NCBI GenBank assembly: GCA_017532885.1
Contig: JAFXIS010000075.1
Span: 62,001 to 126,000, forward strand
DNA: 64,000 bases
DNA from: Alistipes sp.
GTDB lineage: Bacteria; Bacteroidota; Bacteroidia; Bacteroidales; Rikenellaceae
Reading direction: 5' to 3'
The position numbers and the translations under genes are program-made. Below the pieces are notes generated by a model, which worked only from the letters and a program-made list of their open reading frames with translations, made no database searches and was not told where the DNA came from. Shown piece after piece: positions 33,435 to 42,632 of the stretch. Every line of letters begins with the position of its first letter. Positions within the stretch are counted from its first letter, which is position 1.

Positions 33435-36308
33435 GTGTATCGTTTTGCCGACTTGTCGGCAAAGTTACGAAAAAATTTGGAAATTTTGGGCAATTTTAAG
33501 ATTAAATATATCCTTTCGGTAGCCATTGTGTTACTATTTACGCAATTCGGATTCGGATTTGCGCCTGTAATGCGTGCCATATCCTCGATAGCACCGCATC
33601 AAGACACTATTTTGCAGCAAGCAACCAGCGACTCTACACCTCGCCGCAATGAACGCGAGGAGCGAGAGCGTCGTCGCAACCGAGAGGAGCGTCGTCGCGC
33701 CACACAAGAGCAGCCGCAGAGCGACAGTGTGCAATACCTCACGCCTGCCGACTCTGCAATGTTGAGCGATATTAAGCAGGATATCCACGATATGATAATT
33801 GCCGAATCGGACTCAGCCCGCAGCCAGGGTTCTTCGGCTATCGACAAACCTATTTCGGGAAAGGCGGTGGATTCGCTCTATTACGATTTACGCACAAAGA
33901 GGGTTTATCTGTACAATCAGGGCGATGTAACATACGGCAACTTCAACCTTAAGGCGGATTTTATGGATATCGACCTTAATTCGAAGAACATTTACGCCTA
34001 CGGAAGTGCCGACACGGTAAACGGCGAACCTAAGATAAATCGCCCCACATTTACCGAGGGAGGAAGTGTCCTTAATATGGATACAATCACCTATAACATC
34101 ACCTCGCAGAAGGCGAAGATTGACGGTATTGCCACACAGCAGGGCGATGGTTGGCTGATTGGCGAAAGAGTAAAGAAGATGCCCGACAATACGGTGCATA
34201 TTGCCGGAGGAATGTACACCACTTGCGACCATACCGACCACCCGCACTTCTACTACGATGCCAGCAAAATCAAGGTTATCCCCGGCAAGAAGGCCATCAT
34301 GGGTCCCGGACACCTTGTCATAGAGGATGTGCATATTCCGTTCCTCGGTCTGCCCGAGGCATTCTTCCCCATAAACCTCGGACCCAAATCGGGTATTTTG
34401 ATGCCCTCGTATGGCGAGGAGGCGAAGCGAGGATTTTTCATGCGTGGTTTAGGTTACTATTTTGTCGTAAGTAACCACATGGATATAACCCTTACAGGAG
34501 GATTTTACACCTTAGGCTCTTGGGAGGCTAATGCCGTAGCACGCTACATGAAGCGTTACAAATATACGGGAAACCTCAATTTCAATTACGCCAATGTAAA
34601 GTCGGGAAGTAAGGGTGATGCCGACTTCCTATCGGCAAACACATTCCAATTGCAATGGACACACTCACAGGACCCCAAGGCAAACCCCGGTTCGACATTC
34701 TCGGCATCGGTGAACCTTTCGTCGAGTGGTTACAGCAAGTATTCGGCTACAAACCTTAACGACATGCTCTCGACGCAGACCAACTCTTCAATTTCATACT
34801 CGAAGAATTGGGCGGGTACGCCATTCTCATTCTCGATGAATATGGCCGTATCACAAAACTCGCAGACGCAGGCCATCTCGGCAACGCTGCCGAATGTTTC
34901 GTTCAATGTAGCCAAGTTCTTCCCCTTAAAGCGCAAGGTAAAGATGGGTAAGGACCGTTGGTATGAGAAGATTTCGATGAGTTATTCGGGAAAGATGACC
35001 AACTCGATAAATGCCAAGGAGAGTACTCTGTTCGAGCGTGAGACATTCGACAATATGAAGAACGGTATCCAGCACAACATACCTATCCAGGCTTCGTTTA
35101 ACGCCTTGAACTATATCAACATCACCCCCTCGATGAATTACACCGAGCGTTGGTATTTCAAGAAGGTGGAGCAGCAGTGGAACGAGGAGACCAATCAGTT
35201 GGAGAAGTTAGACCCGGAATATGGATTCTATCGCCTATATAATTACAACGCTGCCGTATCTATGTCTACGACGATTTACGGAACATGGCAGGTTAAGGAG
35301 AGATACAAGAGCATGAAGTTGCAGGGCTTGCGACACACCATAACCCCATCAATCAGTTTCTCGTATGCGCCCGACTTCAGCCGTCAGAAATACGGATTCT
35401 ACAAGACCGTACAGTCGGATTCGACGGGTCGCACAACGGTTTATTCGCCATTTACCGACAACGCCTACGGCGTACCTTCGTCGGGAAAGAATATGTCGCT
35501 CAACTTCTCGCTTTCACAGAGTTTGGAGGCTAAGGTCGCAAGCAAGCGCGACACTTCGGGATTGAAGAAACTAAAACTTATCGACCAATTGAGCATCAGC
35601 GGCTCATATAACTTCCTTGCCGACTCTATGCGTTTGTCGCCACTCTCGATTTCGTTGCGTACAACTATCTCCAGCAACTTCGGAATTAACCTGCGTGCCA
35701 CTTTGGACCCATACGAGGTTACGCCTGAGGGTAAGCGCTACAACAAACTCACATGGAGTCGCGGAAATTTAGGTCGTATTACAAACACCGGCTGGAGCTT
35801 CGGTTATACTTTCAAATCGCGCAACTCGTCACAGCCGGCTATAAACGACATCAACAGCATACCTCCGGAGTATATGAATCCATACTACGACCCTTATGGT
35901 ACGATGGACCCCACACTGCGAAGGCAATACATGTCGCAAATGTATTACGACTTCTCACTGCCATGGAACTTTGGATTCAACTACAACATTAACTACTCGG
36001 TGAGCTATGTAAACAATGGCACCACGGGAGTCAAGCGCAACATTACGCAGACCTTGGGATTCAATGGCAGTATCACATTCTCAGAGAAGATGTCGGCGAC
36101 ACTAACGGGAGGTTTCGATATCACAAAGAAGAAGCTGACCACATCGGCAGTCACTATCACGCGTGACCTGCATTGCTGGCAGATGTCCTTCTCATGGATA
36201 CCATTCGGGCACTATAAGAGCTGGAGCTTCCATATCGGAGTTAAAGCGGCATCACTGCAAGACTTGAAGTACGAGAAGAGCCAATCTATGTATGATAACT
36301 TCTATTAA
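33435..36308 (+). CDS. LptD-like outer membrane LPS assembly protein
   Basis: Protein of 957 residues, read from a GTG start because no ATG lies before the hydrophobic signal segment (about 24-43, YILSVAIVLLFTQFGFGFA). The first ATG is already past it. After an Arg/Glu-rich linker comes an OstA/LptA-like periplasmic domain (about 145-300: DLRTKRVYLYNQGDVTYGN, MYTTCDHTDHPHFY, IPFLGLPEAFFPIN). A long beta-barrel then runs to a C-terminal aromatic residue (DNFY). This matches the Bacteroidota putative LPS assembly protein that inserts lipopolysaccharide into the outer membrane. The start codon is the least certain part. Confidence 0.87.
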   Translation: MYRFADLSAKLRKNLEILGNFKIKYILSVAIVLLFTQFGFGFAPVMRAISSIAPHQDTILQQATSDSTPRRNEREERERRRNREERRRATQEQPQSDSVQYLTPADSAMLSDIKQDIHDMIIAESDSARSQGSSAIDKPISGKAVDSLYYDLRTKRVYLYNQGDVTYGNFNLKADFMDIDLNSKNIYAYGSADTVNGEPKINRPTFTEGGSVLNMDTITYNITSQKAKIDGIATQQGDGWLIGERVKKMPDNTVHIAGGMYTTCDHTDHPHFYYDASKIKVIPGKKAIMGPGHLVIEDVHIPFLGLPEAFFPINLGPKSGILMPSYGEEAKRGFFMRGLGYYFVVSNHMDITLTGGFYTLGSWEANAVARYMKRYKYTGNLNFNYANVKSGSKGDADFLSANTFQLQWTHSQDPKANPGSTFSASVNLSSSGYSKYSATNLNDMLSTQTNSSISYSKNWAGTPFSFSMNMAVSQNSQTQAISATLPNVSFNVAKFFPLKRKVKMGKDRWYEKISMSYSGKMTNSINAKESTLFERETFDNMKNGIQHNIPIQASFNALNYINITPSMNYTERWYFKKVEQQWNEETNQLEKLDPEYGFYRLYNYNAAVSMSTTIYGTWQVKERYKSMKLQGLRHTITPSISFSYAPDFSRQKYGFYKTVQSDSTGRTTVYSPFTDNAYGVPSSGKNMSLNFSLSQSLEAKVASKRDTSGLKKLKLIDQLSISGSYNFLADSMRLSPLSISLRTTISSNFGINLRATLDPYEVTPEGKRYNKLTWSRGNLGRITNTGWSFGYTFKSRNSSQPAINDINSIPPEYMNPYYDPYGTMDPTLRRQYMSQMYYDFSLPWNFGFNYNINYSVSYVNNGTTGVKRNITQTLGFNGSITFSEKMSATLTGGFDITKKKLTTSAVTITRDLHCWQMSFSWIPFGHYKSWSFHIGVKAASLQDLKYEKSQSMYDNFY

Positions 36309-36319
36309 ACCTGCATAGA

Positions 36320-37219
36320 ATGAAAAAAATTGTATCTCTCATTTTGGGCATTGCAATAATATTTTTGCTTGCCACACCCGCCACAGCTCAAAAGCACGAT
36401 GACGGCACGCTTCGCATTTTGGCTATTGGCAACAGTTTTTCGGACGATGGTATGGAGCATCTACCTGCCCTGCTGGAGAATTTGGGCGTAAAAAATGTCG
36501 AGTTGGCTCGCCTCTATGTGGGAGGTTGCACACTGCAGCAGCATGTCGGGTTCCACGACCGCAAAGAGTCCTCATATATCTTCTACCACTCGAAAGCGGG
36601 TGAGAATCGTTGGACACAGCAACATCCCGTAAGCATGCAGCATGCTTTGGCTATGGGCAAGTGGGATATTATCACGCTGCAACAAGCATCCGGCGTATCG
36701 GGCATCTACGACAGCTACACCCCATACCTCGGTAAACTTATTGAAATTGTCAAGGCCGCCCAACCTCAAGCCGAGGTGGTATGGCATATGACTTGGGCAT
36801 ATTCGGCCAACTCACAGCATGGCGAATTCCCGAATTATGACCGCGACCAGCAGAAGATGTTCTGCGCAATACATCAATGCGTGCATAATCTGCAAAAAGA
36901 TTTTAAGATTAAGCGCGTAATACCTTCAGGTACGGCTATTCAGTCGTTGCGTTTATCAGAGATAAACAATGCTCCCATGGACTTCACTCGCGATGGCTAC
37001 CATATGGATTATGGCGCAGGTCGCTATGCTGCGGCATGTGTATGGTATGAAACACTTATTAAGCCCTATACCCGCATCTCGATGATGGGAAACACCCTGC
37101 GCCCGCAAGTAGGTTGGGCGGTAACCGACCAAATGGCTCCATACATTCAAAAGGCTGCGAAGCGCGCCGTAAAATCGCCCTTCAAGGCTCGCGAGATAAA
37201 GGTTAAGAGGCAGAAATAA
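36320..37219 (+). CDS. DUF4886 protein, SGNH hydrolase-like, secreted
   Basis: Protein of 299 residues with a signal peptide (MKKIVSLILGIAIIFLLATPATAQ). LRILAIGNSFSDDG is an SGNH block I with the nucleophile Ser, and DGYHMDYGAGRYAA gives the Asp-His block V. DUF4886 members are common in gut Bacteroidota; some are thought to be carbohydrate esterases, but most are untested. It starts 12 bases after the LptD-like stop and so may share its transcript. Confidence 0.85.
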   Translation: MKKIVSLILGIAIIFLLATPATAQKHDDGTLRILAIGNSFSDDGMEHLPALLENLGVKNVELARLYVGGCTLQQHVGFHDRKESSYIFYHSKAGENRWTQQHPVSMQHALAMGKWDIITLQQASGVSGIYDSYTPYLGKLIEIVKAAQPQAEVVWHMTWAYSANSQHGEFPNYDRDQQKMFCAIHQCVHNLQKDFKIKRVIPSGTAIQSLRLSEINNAPMDFTRDGYHMDYGAGRYAAACVWYETLIKPYTRISMMGNTLRPQVGWAVTDQMAPYIQKAAKRAVKSPFKAREIKVKRQK

Positions 37220-37269
37220 TCATTTTTGAAGGCAATCAGTTTTAAGGAAAATCAGCAGAACGGATTATC

Positions 37270-39153
37270 ATGGCAAGTTTTCTTCAGGTCGAGAACATAA
37301 GCAAATCCTACGGCGACAAGGTGCTGTTTGAGCGCATCTCGTTCAACATTAACGAGGGCGACAAAATAGCACTCATAGCACCCAATGGCACAGGAAAGAG
37401 TTCGTTGCTGAAGATTTTAGCCGGCATAGACACTTCGGACCGTGGAGGCGAGGTGAAGTTTATGAAGGATATCAAGGTTGCGTTCTTGGACCAGATGACA
37501 GCCTTCAACCCCGCAAATACACTCTTCGACGAGGTATATTCTCGCCTTGGCGACACCTACACCACTATCCGACAATACGAAGATGCCATTGCTTCGGGCG
37601 ATGAGGCTTCTATTTCGCGTGCCATGGCAGCTATGGACGCTGCTGATGGTTGGAGTGCCGAGCAGCGCATCAAGCAGGTGCTATCGTCGCTCAAACTCAC
37701 CAATCTCCGCCAAAAGATGGGAGAATTGTCGGGAGGTGAAGCCAAACGCGCCGCCATAGCCCTAATGATACTTCAGGAGGCAGATTTTCTCGTAATGGAC
37801 GAGCCCACGAACCACCTCGATATAGATGTTATCGAGTATTTGGAGGGTTATCTTCAGAAGTCGCGCTGCACACTGCTTATGGTTACGCACGATCGTTACT
37901 TCTTGGACCGCATCTGCAACACTATATTCGAACTTGACCGCGGAGAGCTGTTCACATACCGAGGCAACTACTCCGAGTTCCTTGCCAAGCGCGAGGAGCG
38001 ATACACCAATATGCAGGCAAATATTGACAAGGCGCGCAACCTTCTGCGCCGCGAGTTGGAGTGGATACGCTCCACGCCGCAAGCCCGCACAGGCAAGGCC
38101 CGCTATCGAATAAATGCCTTCTACGACCTAAAGGATAAGGCAGCCGTATCGCTCGCACGCAAGGATATCGCCATAGATGTTGCAACATCGCGTTTGGGAG
38201 GTAAGATTATCGATTGCGAGGATGTAACATTGCGCTTTGGAGAGAGAGTAATGTTAGATAATTTTTCGTATAAGTTCTCACGCTTCGAGCGCGTAGGTAT
38301 TGTAGGTCGCAATGGCGCCGGCAAGAGTACATTTTTGAATCTGCTTACCGGAGTATTACAACCCGACGCCGGTAAAATCGAGCGCGGAGAGACGCTGCGC
38401 ATAGGCTACTATCATCAGCAGGGACTTAACTTCAAACCCGGGCAGCGGGTTATCGACATCGTACGCGACATTGCCGAAACGGTCGAAGCGGCCGACGGAC
38501 ACCATGTATCGGTTACATCGATGCTTAATCGTTTCCTCTTCCCGCCCGAAAGCCACTCAAAGCATATCGAGATATTAAGCGGAGGAGAGCAACGCCGCCT
38601 TTACCTGCTTACGGTGCTGATGCGCAACCCCAACTTCCTGATTTTAGATGAGCCGACCAACGACCTTGATATCATTACGCTCAACATCTTGGAGGAGTAC
38701 CTGATGCAGTTCAAGGGTTGTCTCATAATCGTATCTCACGACCGTTGCTTCTTGGATAAAACGGTGGACCACCTATTTATATTCAATGGCGAGGGCGAAA
38801 TAAAGGATTTCGTGGGACAATATAGCGAGTACCGAGAATATATGCGCGAGCAGGAGGCTCAACGCGCCGAAAGCGCTAAACTCGCAGCCGAGAAGAGTGC
38901 AAAGAGCGTAAAAAGCACCCCCGCGCACAGCTCGGCACCTCGTCGCAAACTCTCCTACAAGGAGCAGCGAGAGTTGGAGCAGTTGGAGTTGGAAATACCC
39001 CAACTTGAAGAGGAGAAGCACTCTTTGGAGCAGCAACTCTCTTCGGGCGAATTATCCCACGACCAACTTATGAGTGCTTCGGCCCGCATCAGCGAAATAA
39101 TCTCGACACTCGAAGAGAAAGAGATGCGCTGGCTGGAGTTAAGTGAAATATAA
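37270..39153 (+). CDS. ABC-F family ATPase (Uup-like)
   Basis: Protein of 627 residues with two ABC ATPase domains and no membrane segments. The first domain has Walker A APNGTGKSS, signature LSGGEAKR and Walker B LVMDEPTNHLD. The second has GRNGAGKST, LSGGEQRR and LILDEPTNDLD. The linker between them is the ABC-F type, and a C-terminal coiled coil (about 565-627: YKEQRELEQLELEIPQLEEE) matches Uup, which binds branched DNA or ribosomes. ABC-F proteins act in translation, ribosome rescue or antibiotic protection; an Uup-like housekeeping role is most likely here. Confidence 0.94.
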   Translation: MASFLQVENISKSYGDKVLFERISFNINEGDKIALIAPNGTGKSSLLKILAGIDTSDRGGEVKFMKDIKVAFLDQMTAFNPANTLFDEVYSRLGDTYTTIRQYEDAIASGDEASISRAMAAMDAADGWSAEQRIKQVLSSLKLTNLRQKMGELSGGEAKRAAIALMILQEADFLVMDEPTNHLDIDVIEYLEGYLQKSRCTLLMVTHDRYFLDRICNTIFELDRGELFTYRGNYSEFLAKREERYTNMQANIDKARNLLRRELEWIRSTPQARTGKARYRINAFYDLKDKAAVSLARKDIAIDVATSRLGGKIIDCEDVTLRFGERVMLDNFSYKFSRFERVGIVGRNGAGKSTFLNLLTGVLQPDAGKIERGETLRIGYYHQQGLNFKPGQRVIDIVRDIAETVEAADGHHVSVTSMLNRFLFPPESHSKHIEILSGGEQRRLYLLTVLMRNPNFLILDEPTNDLDIITLNILEEYLMQFKGCLIIVSHDRCFLDKTVDHLFIFNGEGEIKDFVGQYSEYREYMREQEAQRAESAKLAAEKSAKSVKSTPAHSSAPRRKLSYKEQRELEQLELEIPQLEEEKHSLEQQLSSGELSHDQLMSASARISEIISTLEEKEMRWLELSEI

Positions 39154-39165
39154 ATCATCCGAGCC

Positions 39166-40137
39166 ATGGAGTTTAGAACAATAATACCCATAACGCCCTT
39201 TGCCCGCAAAATCGACCATTCACAACAATTGCTTTCGTTGGGTTCGTGTTTTGCCGACAACATGGCGGCACATCTTGCGGAGGCAAAGTTCCGCATCACG
39301 GCATCGCCAACGGGAGTATTGTTCAACCCGGAATCCATAGCCGCCACACTTGAGCGCTTTGCCGAGGGTCGGGCTCCGGAGCTTACAGAGCTGCAATACA
39401 GCAACGAGAAGTGGTTTTCGTTTGATTTTCACTCTTCATTCTCACACCACGAGATTGCACAAGCACAAGACGCCATGCGCCGAGGCGTTGAGATTGGAGC
39501 GGCTGCACTTCGACAAGCCGACACCTTTATTATTACATTCGGCACAGCGATTGTCTATCGCCTAACAACCGACGGCAGGGTTGTGGCAAATTGCCATAAG
39601 CAACCACAGCACCTCTTCCGCCGCGAAATGCTCTCGGTCGAAGAGATTGTAGAGCATTACAATGCTCTTTTGAATGGTATACTCTGCGGCAAACAGGTAA
39701 TATTTACGGTAAGCCCCGTGCGCCATTTAGGCGAGGGTCTGGAGGAGAATTCGCTGAGCAAAGCAACCCTACGCTTAGCGATAAACGAAATAGTGAACCG
39801 AAATGCCAATGCACACTACTTCCCTTCGTTTGAGATTATGAATGACGATCTTCGGGATTATCGTTTTTATGCCGAAGATATGACTCATCCATCAAAGATG
39901 GCCGTCGATTATATTTGGGAGCGTTTTTCGGAGGCTGCATTTTCACCTGCGACACGCCAATTGATTGCGCGAATCGGTAAAATCCGAGCCGCAGCGACAC
40001 ATCGTCCGTTCGATGCTCGGAGTGAGGCTCACCGCACATTCTGCCGCAAGGCGCTGGATGATATAGCTTCGATAGAGGGCATCTGCCATGATATAGATTT
40101 TGAGGCTGAAAAAGAGCAGTTCATGGCATATTTATAG
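39166..40137 (+). CDS. GSCFA family protein
   Basis: Protein of 323 residues. LSLGSCFADNMAAHL contains the motif that names the family and resembles an SGNH/GDSL block I with Ser. TFGTAIVYRL and FTVSPVRHLGEGL are also family-typical, and DMTHPS near 240 could supply Asp and His. No signal peptide is apparent, so it is probably cytoplasmic. The biochemical role is not established. It follows the ABC-F gene by 12 bases and precedes the PafA-like gene, which has its own promoter box. Confidence 0.85.
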   Translation: MEFRTIIPITPFARKIDHSQQLLSLGSCFADNMAAHLAEAKFRITASPTGVLFNPESIAATLERFAEGRAPELTELQYSNEKWFSFDFHSSFSHHEIAQAQDAMRRGVEIGAAALRQADTFIITFGTAIVYRLTTDGRVVANCHKQPQHLFRREMLSVEEIVEHYNALLNGILCGKQVIFTVSPVRHLGEGLEENSLSKATLRLAINEIVNRNANAHYFPSFEIMNDDLRDYRFYAEDMTHPSKMAVDYIWERFSEAAFSPATRQLIARIGKIRAAATHRPFDARSEAHRTFCRKALDDIASIEGICHDIDFEAEKEQFMAYL

Positions 40138-40148
40138 ATATTTTTAAG

Positions 40149-40156
40149 TAATTTTG
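40149..40156 (+). promoter_or_regulatory. -7 promoter box for the PafA-like gene
   Basis: TAATTTTG matches TAnnTTTG. Its last base is the first base of a GTG that would otherwise be the start, so translation must begin further down, at the ATG at 40180. Confidence 0.55.
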
Positions 40157-40179
40157 TGGCAATTTTGCAAAACCAGCAT

Positions 40180-41811
40180 ATGAAGTTTTTAAGATATACA
40201 CTTGCAATACTCGGCACGATGATTATTTATGCTCACTCGACGGCTACGGCGCAACCGCGCTTGGTTGTGAATATCGTTGTGAGTTCGATGCGTGCCGACG
40301 ATTTAACCAAATATGAAAATAATTTTTCGCAGGGAGGTTTTCGCCGTCTGATAAACGAAGGAGCATACTTCACAAATGCCTCATACGACTATATGCAGAC
40401 CTCGACTCCCGTATCGCTCGCAACCCTCTCTACCGGAGCTATGCCATCAACACACGGAGTGATTGCCGAGGCGTGGTTTGATTATGTGACCAATAAACGC
40501 ATCTCGCTCGTTGATGACAGCAAGGAACATAGCCTGAATTTCAGTAGCGGATCGGGAGATTATTCGCCACGGCAGCTTACCTCGCAGACGCTCTGCGATG
40601 CACTTTTGGAGCAGAGCCCCGAGAGTCGCATGGCAACCATAGCCGTAGAGCCTCTCTCGGCAATCGTCATGGCGGGCCACACAGGTGAGGTGTATTGGAT
40701 GGAGCGTAACAAGAGTTATTGGACAACATCGTCATACTATACCGAAAAATTGCCCGAATGGGTCGAGAAATACAACGAGGGCGGAATGAATCAAGCCTAC
40801 GCCTTAGAGCGCTGGACTACGCTCTTGCCTTACGACAATTACCACAACTCGCAAGTGTCGTTCATCGAGGGTCTGCATAGCAAAAACAACAAACGCATTG
40901 ATTTTATAGGTAAAGCCCCCACGGCGACATCAAAGAAAAAGAGCGACATAAACTCCTACGACCGCATGGCACTCACACCTGCGGGCAATAGTGCGATGTT
41001 TGCATTTGCCAAGCAGGTGGCAGCAAAGTGCGAAATGGGCAAGGATGAGCATACCGATATATTAAATATTGTATTGGATACTCCTCGAAAGATATGCAGC
41101 CACTTCGGCCCCGAGTCGGTAGAATATGAAGATATGCTCTACCGTTTGGACCGCGACTTGGCGGACTTTTTGACATTTATCGTAGCGCAGGTTAAATCGC
41201 CCGAGCAGATTGTCGTCATGCTGACTTCGGACCACGGAACGAGCCCTTCGTATAACTCCCCAAAGGGTGAGAAAGAGCGTTTTAACACCATGCAGGCTGA
41301 GGTTATCACCAACGCATTCATAGGTTCACAACATGGCACAGGGCAATGGGTTTTGGGGTATATCGACCGAGCTATATACCTAAATCACAACCTGATATAC
41401 GAAAAAGGGCTATCGGTTGCCGATATACAGCACGATGTTGCGACATTTGTCATGCAGCTCCGAGGTGTATCACATGCCGTTTCGGCAGAGGCGATGCGCA
41501 GCAGTTATTTTGGCAGCGGATATGGCCGCAAGATACAAAATGGTTTCTATCCTCGTCGTTCGGGCGATGTGATTATAAATCTTATGCCCGGATGGATTGA
41601 GGAGCGCACCGCAGTACGCTCGACATCAGGCTCTATGTACCTATACGACAGGCATGTACCACTAATTCTCTTTGGCGGCGGCATTACACCGCAACGCGAG
41701 GAGCGAGGCGTGGATATGACTACAACTGCGACAACTCTGGCACATATCATAGGCATTAATCCTCCTTCGGCAGCCGAGGGCGAAGTATTGAACATTACAA
41801 ATAAGAGATAA
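40180..41811 (+). CDS. Secreted alkaline phosphatase-fold protein (PafA-like) with degraded active site
   Basis: Protein of 543 residues with a signal peptide (MKFLRYTLAILGTMIIYAHS, cut after TAQ). It aligns by eye along its whole length with Bacteroidota PafA-type phosphatases: VVNIVVSSMRADDL, GGFRRLINEGA, STGAMPSTHGV, FGPESVEYEDMLYRLDRDL, LTSDHGT and YDRHVPLILFGGG. Using PafA numbering from memory, nucleophile Thr79 (Thr76 here), Asp352/His353 (351/352) and His486 (492) are kept. Metal ligands Asp38, Asp305 and His309 are Ser35, Arg303 and Ser307. Asn100, Lys162 and Arg164 are Glu97, Glu157 and Leu159. A normal two-zinc site cannot form, so this may be a binding protein or have changed chemistry. 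The reading frame is intact. Confidence 0.85.
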   Translation: MKFLRYTLAILGTMIIYAHSTATAQPRLVVNIVVSSMRADDLTKYENNFSQGGFRRLINEGAYFTNASYDYMQTSTPVSLATLSTGAMPSTHGVIAEAWFDYVTNKRISLVDDSKEHSLNFSSGSGDYSPRQLTSQTLCDALLEQSPESRMATIAVEPLSAIVMAGHTGEVYWMERNKSYWTTSSYYTEKLPEWVEKYNEGGMNQAYALERWTTLLPYDNYHNSQVSFIEGLHSKNNKRIDFIGKAPTATSKKKSDINSYDRMALTPAGNSAMFAFAKQVAAKCEMGKDEHTDILNIVLDTPRKICSHFGPESVEYEDMLYRLDRDLADFLTFIVAQVKSPEQIVVMLTSDHGTSPSYNSPKGEKERFNTMQAEVITNAFIGSQHGTGQWVLGYIDRAIYLNHNLIYEKGLSVADIQHDVATFVMQLRGVSHAVSAEAMRSSYFGSGYGRKIQNGFYPRRSGDVIINLMPGWIEERTAVRSTSGSMYLYDRHVPLILFGGGITPQREERGVDMTTTATTLAHIIGINPPSAAEGEVLNITNKR

Positions 41812-41821
41812 GCTGATTACA

Positions 41822-42253
41822 ATGAAAGATAGAATTCAAGAGGAGATTATTGAGGAGTTTTCGATATTCGACGATTGGTTGGATAAATACGACTACCTCA
41901 TAGAGTTAAGCGATACCCTGCCGGCAATTGCTGCGGAGCATCGCACCGAAGATTACATCATCAAGGGATGCCAATCCAGAGTGTGGGTAGATGCTCGCAT
42001 GGAGGATGGCAAGGTATATTTCTCGGCCGACAGCGACGCAATTATCACAAAAGGCATCATTGCTCTTTTGATTCGCGTAATGAGTGGTCGCACACCGCAG
42101 GAGTTGCTCGACATGGAGCTATATTTCATCGACGCCATAGGTTTGAGCGAAAACCTCTCACCCACACGCAGCAACGGTCTTGTGGCGATGATTAAGCAGA
42201 TGAAAATGTATGCTTTGGCATTTAACACTCCAAAGGCAGCAGATACGATATAA
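41822..42253 (+). CDS. sufE: SufE-like cysteine desulfurase activator
   Basis: Protein of 143 residues. SufE takes sulfur from the SufS cysteine desulfurase as a persulfide and passes it to the SufBCD scaffold for Fe-S cluster building. The sulfur-accepting Cys lies in YIIKGCQSRVW (about residue 50), with the conserved FSADSDAIITKGIIALL and PTRSNGLVAMI motifs after it. Length is normal. It is 10 bases after the PafA-like gene and is followed by a DUF59 protein, another Fe-S maturation family. sufBCDS are not in the window. Confidence 0.93.
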   Translation: MKDRIQEEIIEEFSIFDDWLDKYDYLIELSDTLPAIAAEHRTEDYIIKGCQSRVWVDARMEDGKVYFSADSDAIITKGIIALLIRVMSGRTPQELLDMELYFIDAIGLSENLSPTRSNGLVAMIKQMKMYALAFNTPKAADTI

Positions 42254-42272
42254 GTCAATAAAAAACGAAAAG

Positions 42273-42593
42273 ATGACTCCGGAAGAGATACTGAAAGTAG
42301 AACACGACATAGTTCTTACATTAAAGAATATATATGACCCCGAAATACCGGTCAATATCTACGATTTAGGTCTTATCTATGAGATTGAATTCGACCCCGA
42401 GCATACGGCAAATATCCGCATGACTCTCACAGCGCCGAATTGTCCTATGGCAGACCTTTTGATTGACGATATAAATACGCAAGTAAAGAAAATCCCCGGT
42501 GTTGAGCGAGTTAATATTATACTCACATTCGAGCCACCCTGGGACCGCAGCATGATGTCGGAGGAGGCTCTCTTGGAGTTGAACCTGCTTTAA
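42273..42593 (+). CDS. DUF59/MIP18 family protein (SufT-like Fe-S assembly factor)
   Basis: Protein of 106 residues from the ATG at 42273; an earlier in-frame ATG at 42210 would lie within sufE. The family signature is complete: LKNIYDPEIPVNIYDLGLIYEI, then LTLTAPNCPMADLL (conserved Cys) with the MIP18-type end EPPWDRSMMSEEA. DUF59 proteins help load Fe-S clusters onto target proteins, and such genes often stand with suf genes, as here (19 bases after sufE). Confidence 0.92.
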   Translation: MTPEEILKVEHDIVLTLKNIYDPEIPVNIYDLGLIYEIEFDPEHTANIRMTLTAPNCPMADLLIDDINTQVKKIPGVERVNIILTFEPPWDRSMMSEEALLELNLL

Positions 42594-42632
42594 CCGCCCG
42601 CCCCAAAAAAAAGCATTTATCCGCCCCAAACG

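Noticed and set aside
40180..41811. Pseudogene call for the PafA-like protein
   Set aside because: The frame is full length with an intact signal peptide, promoter box and preserved fold motifs; only active-site residues have changed, so a broken gene is unlikely.
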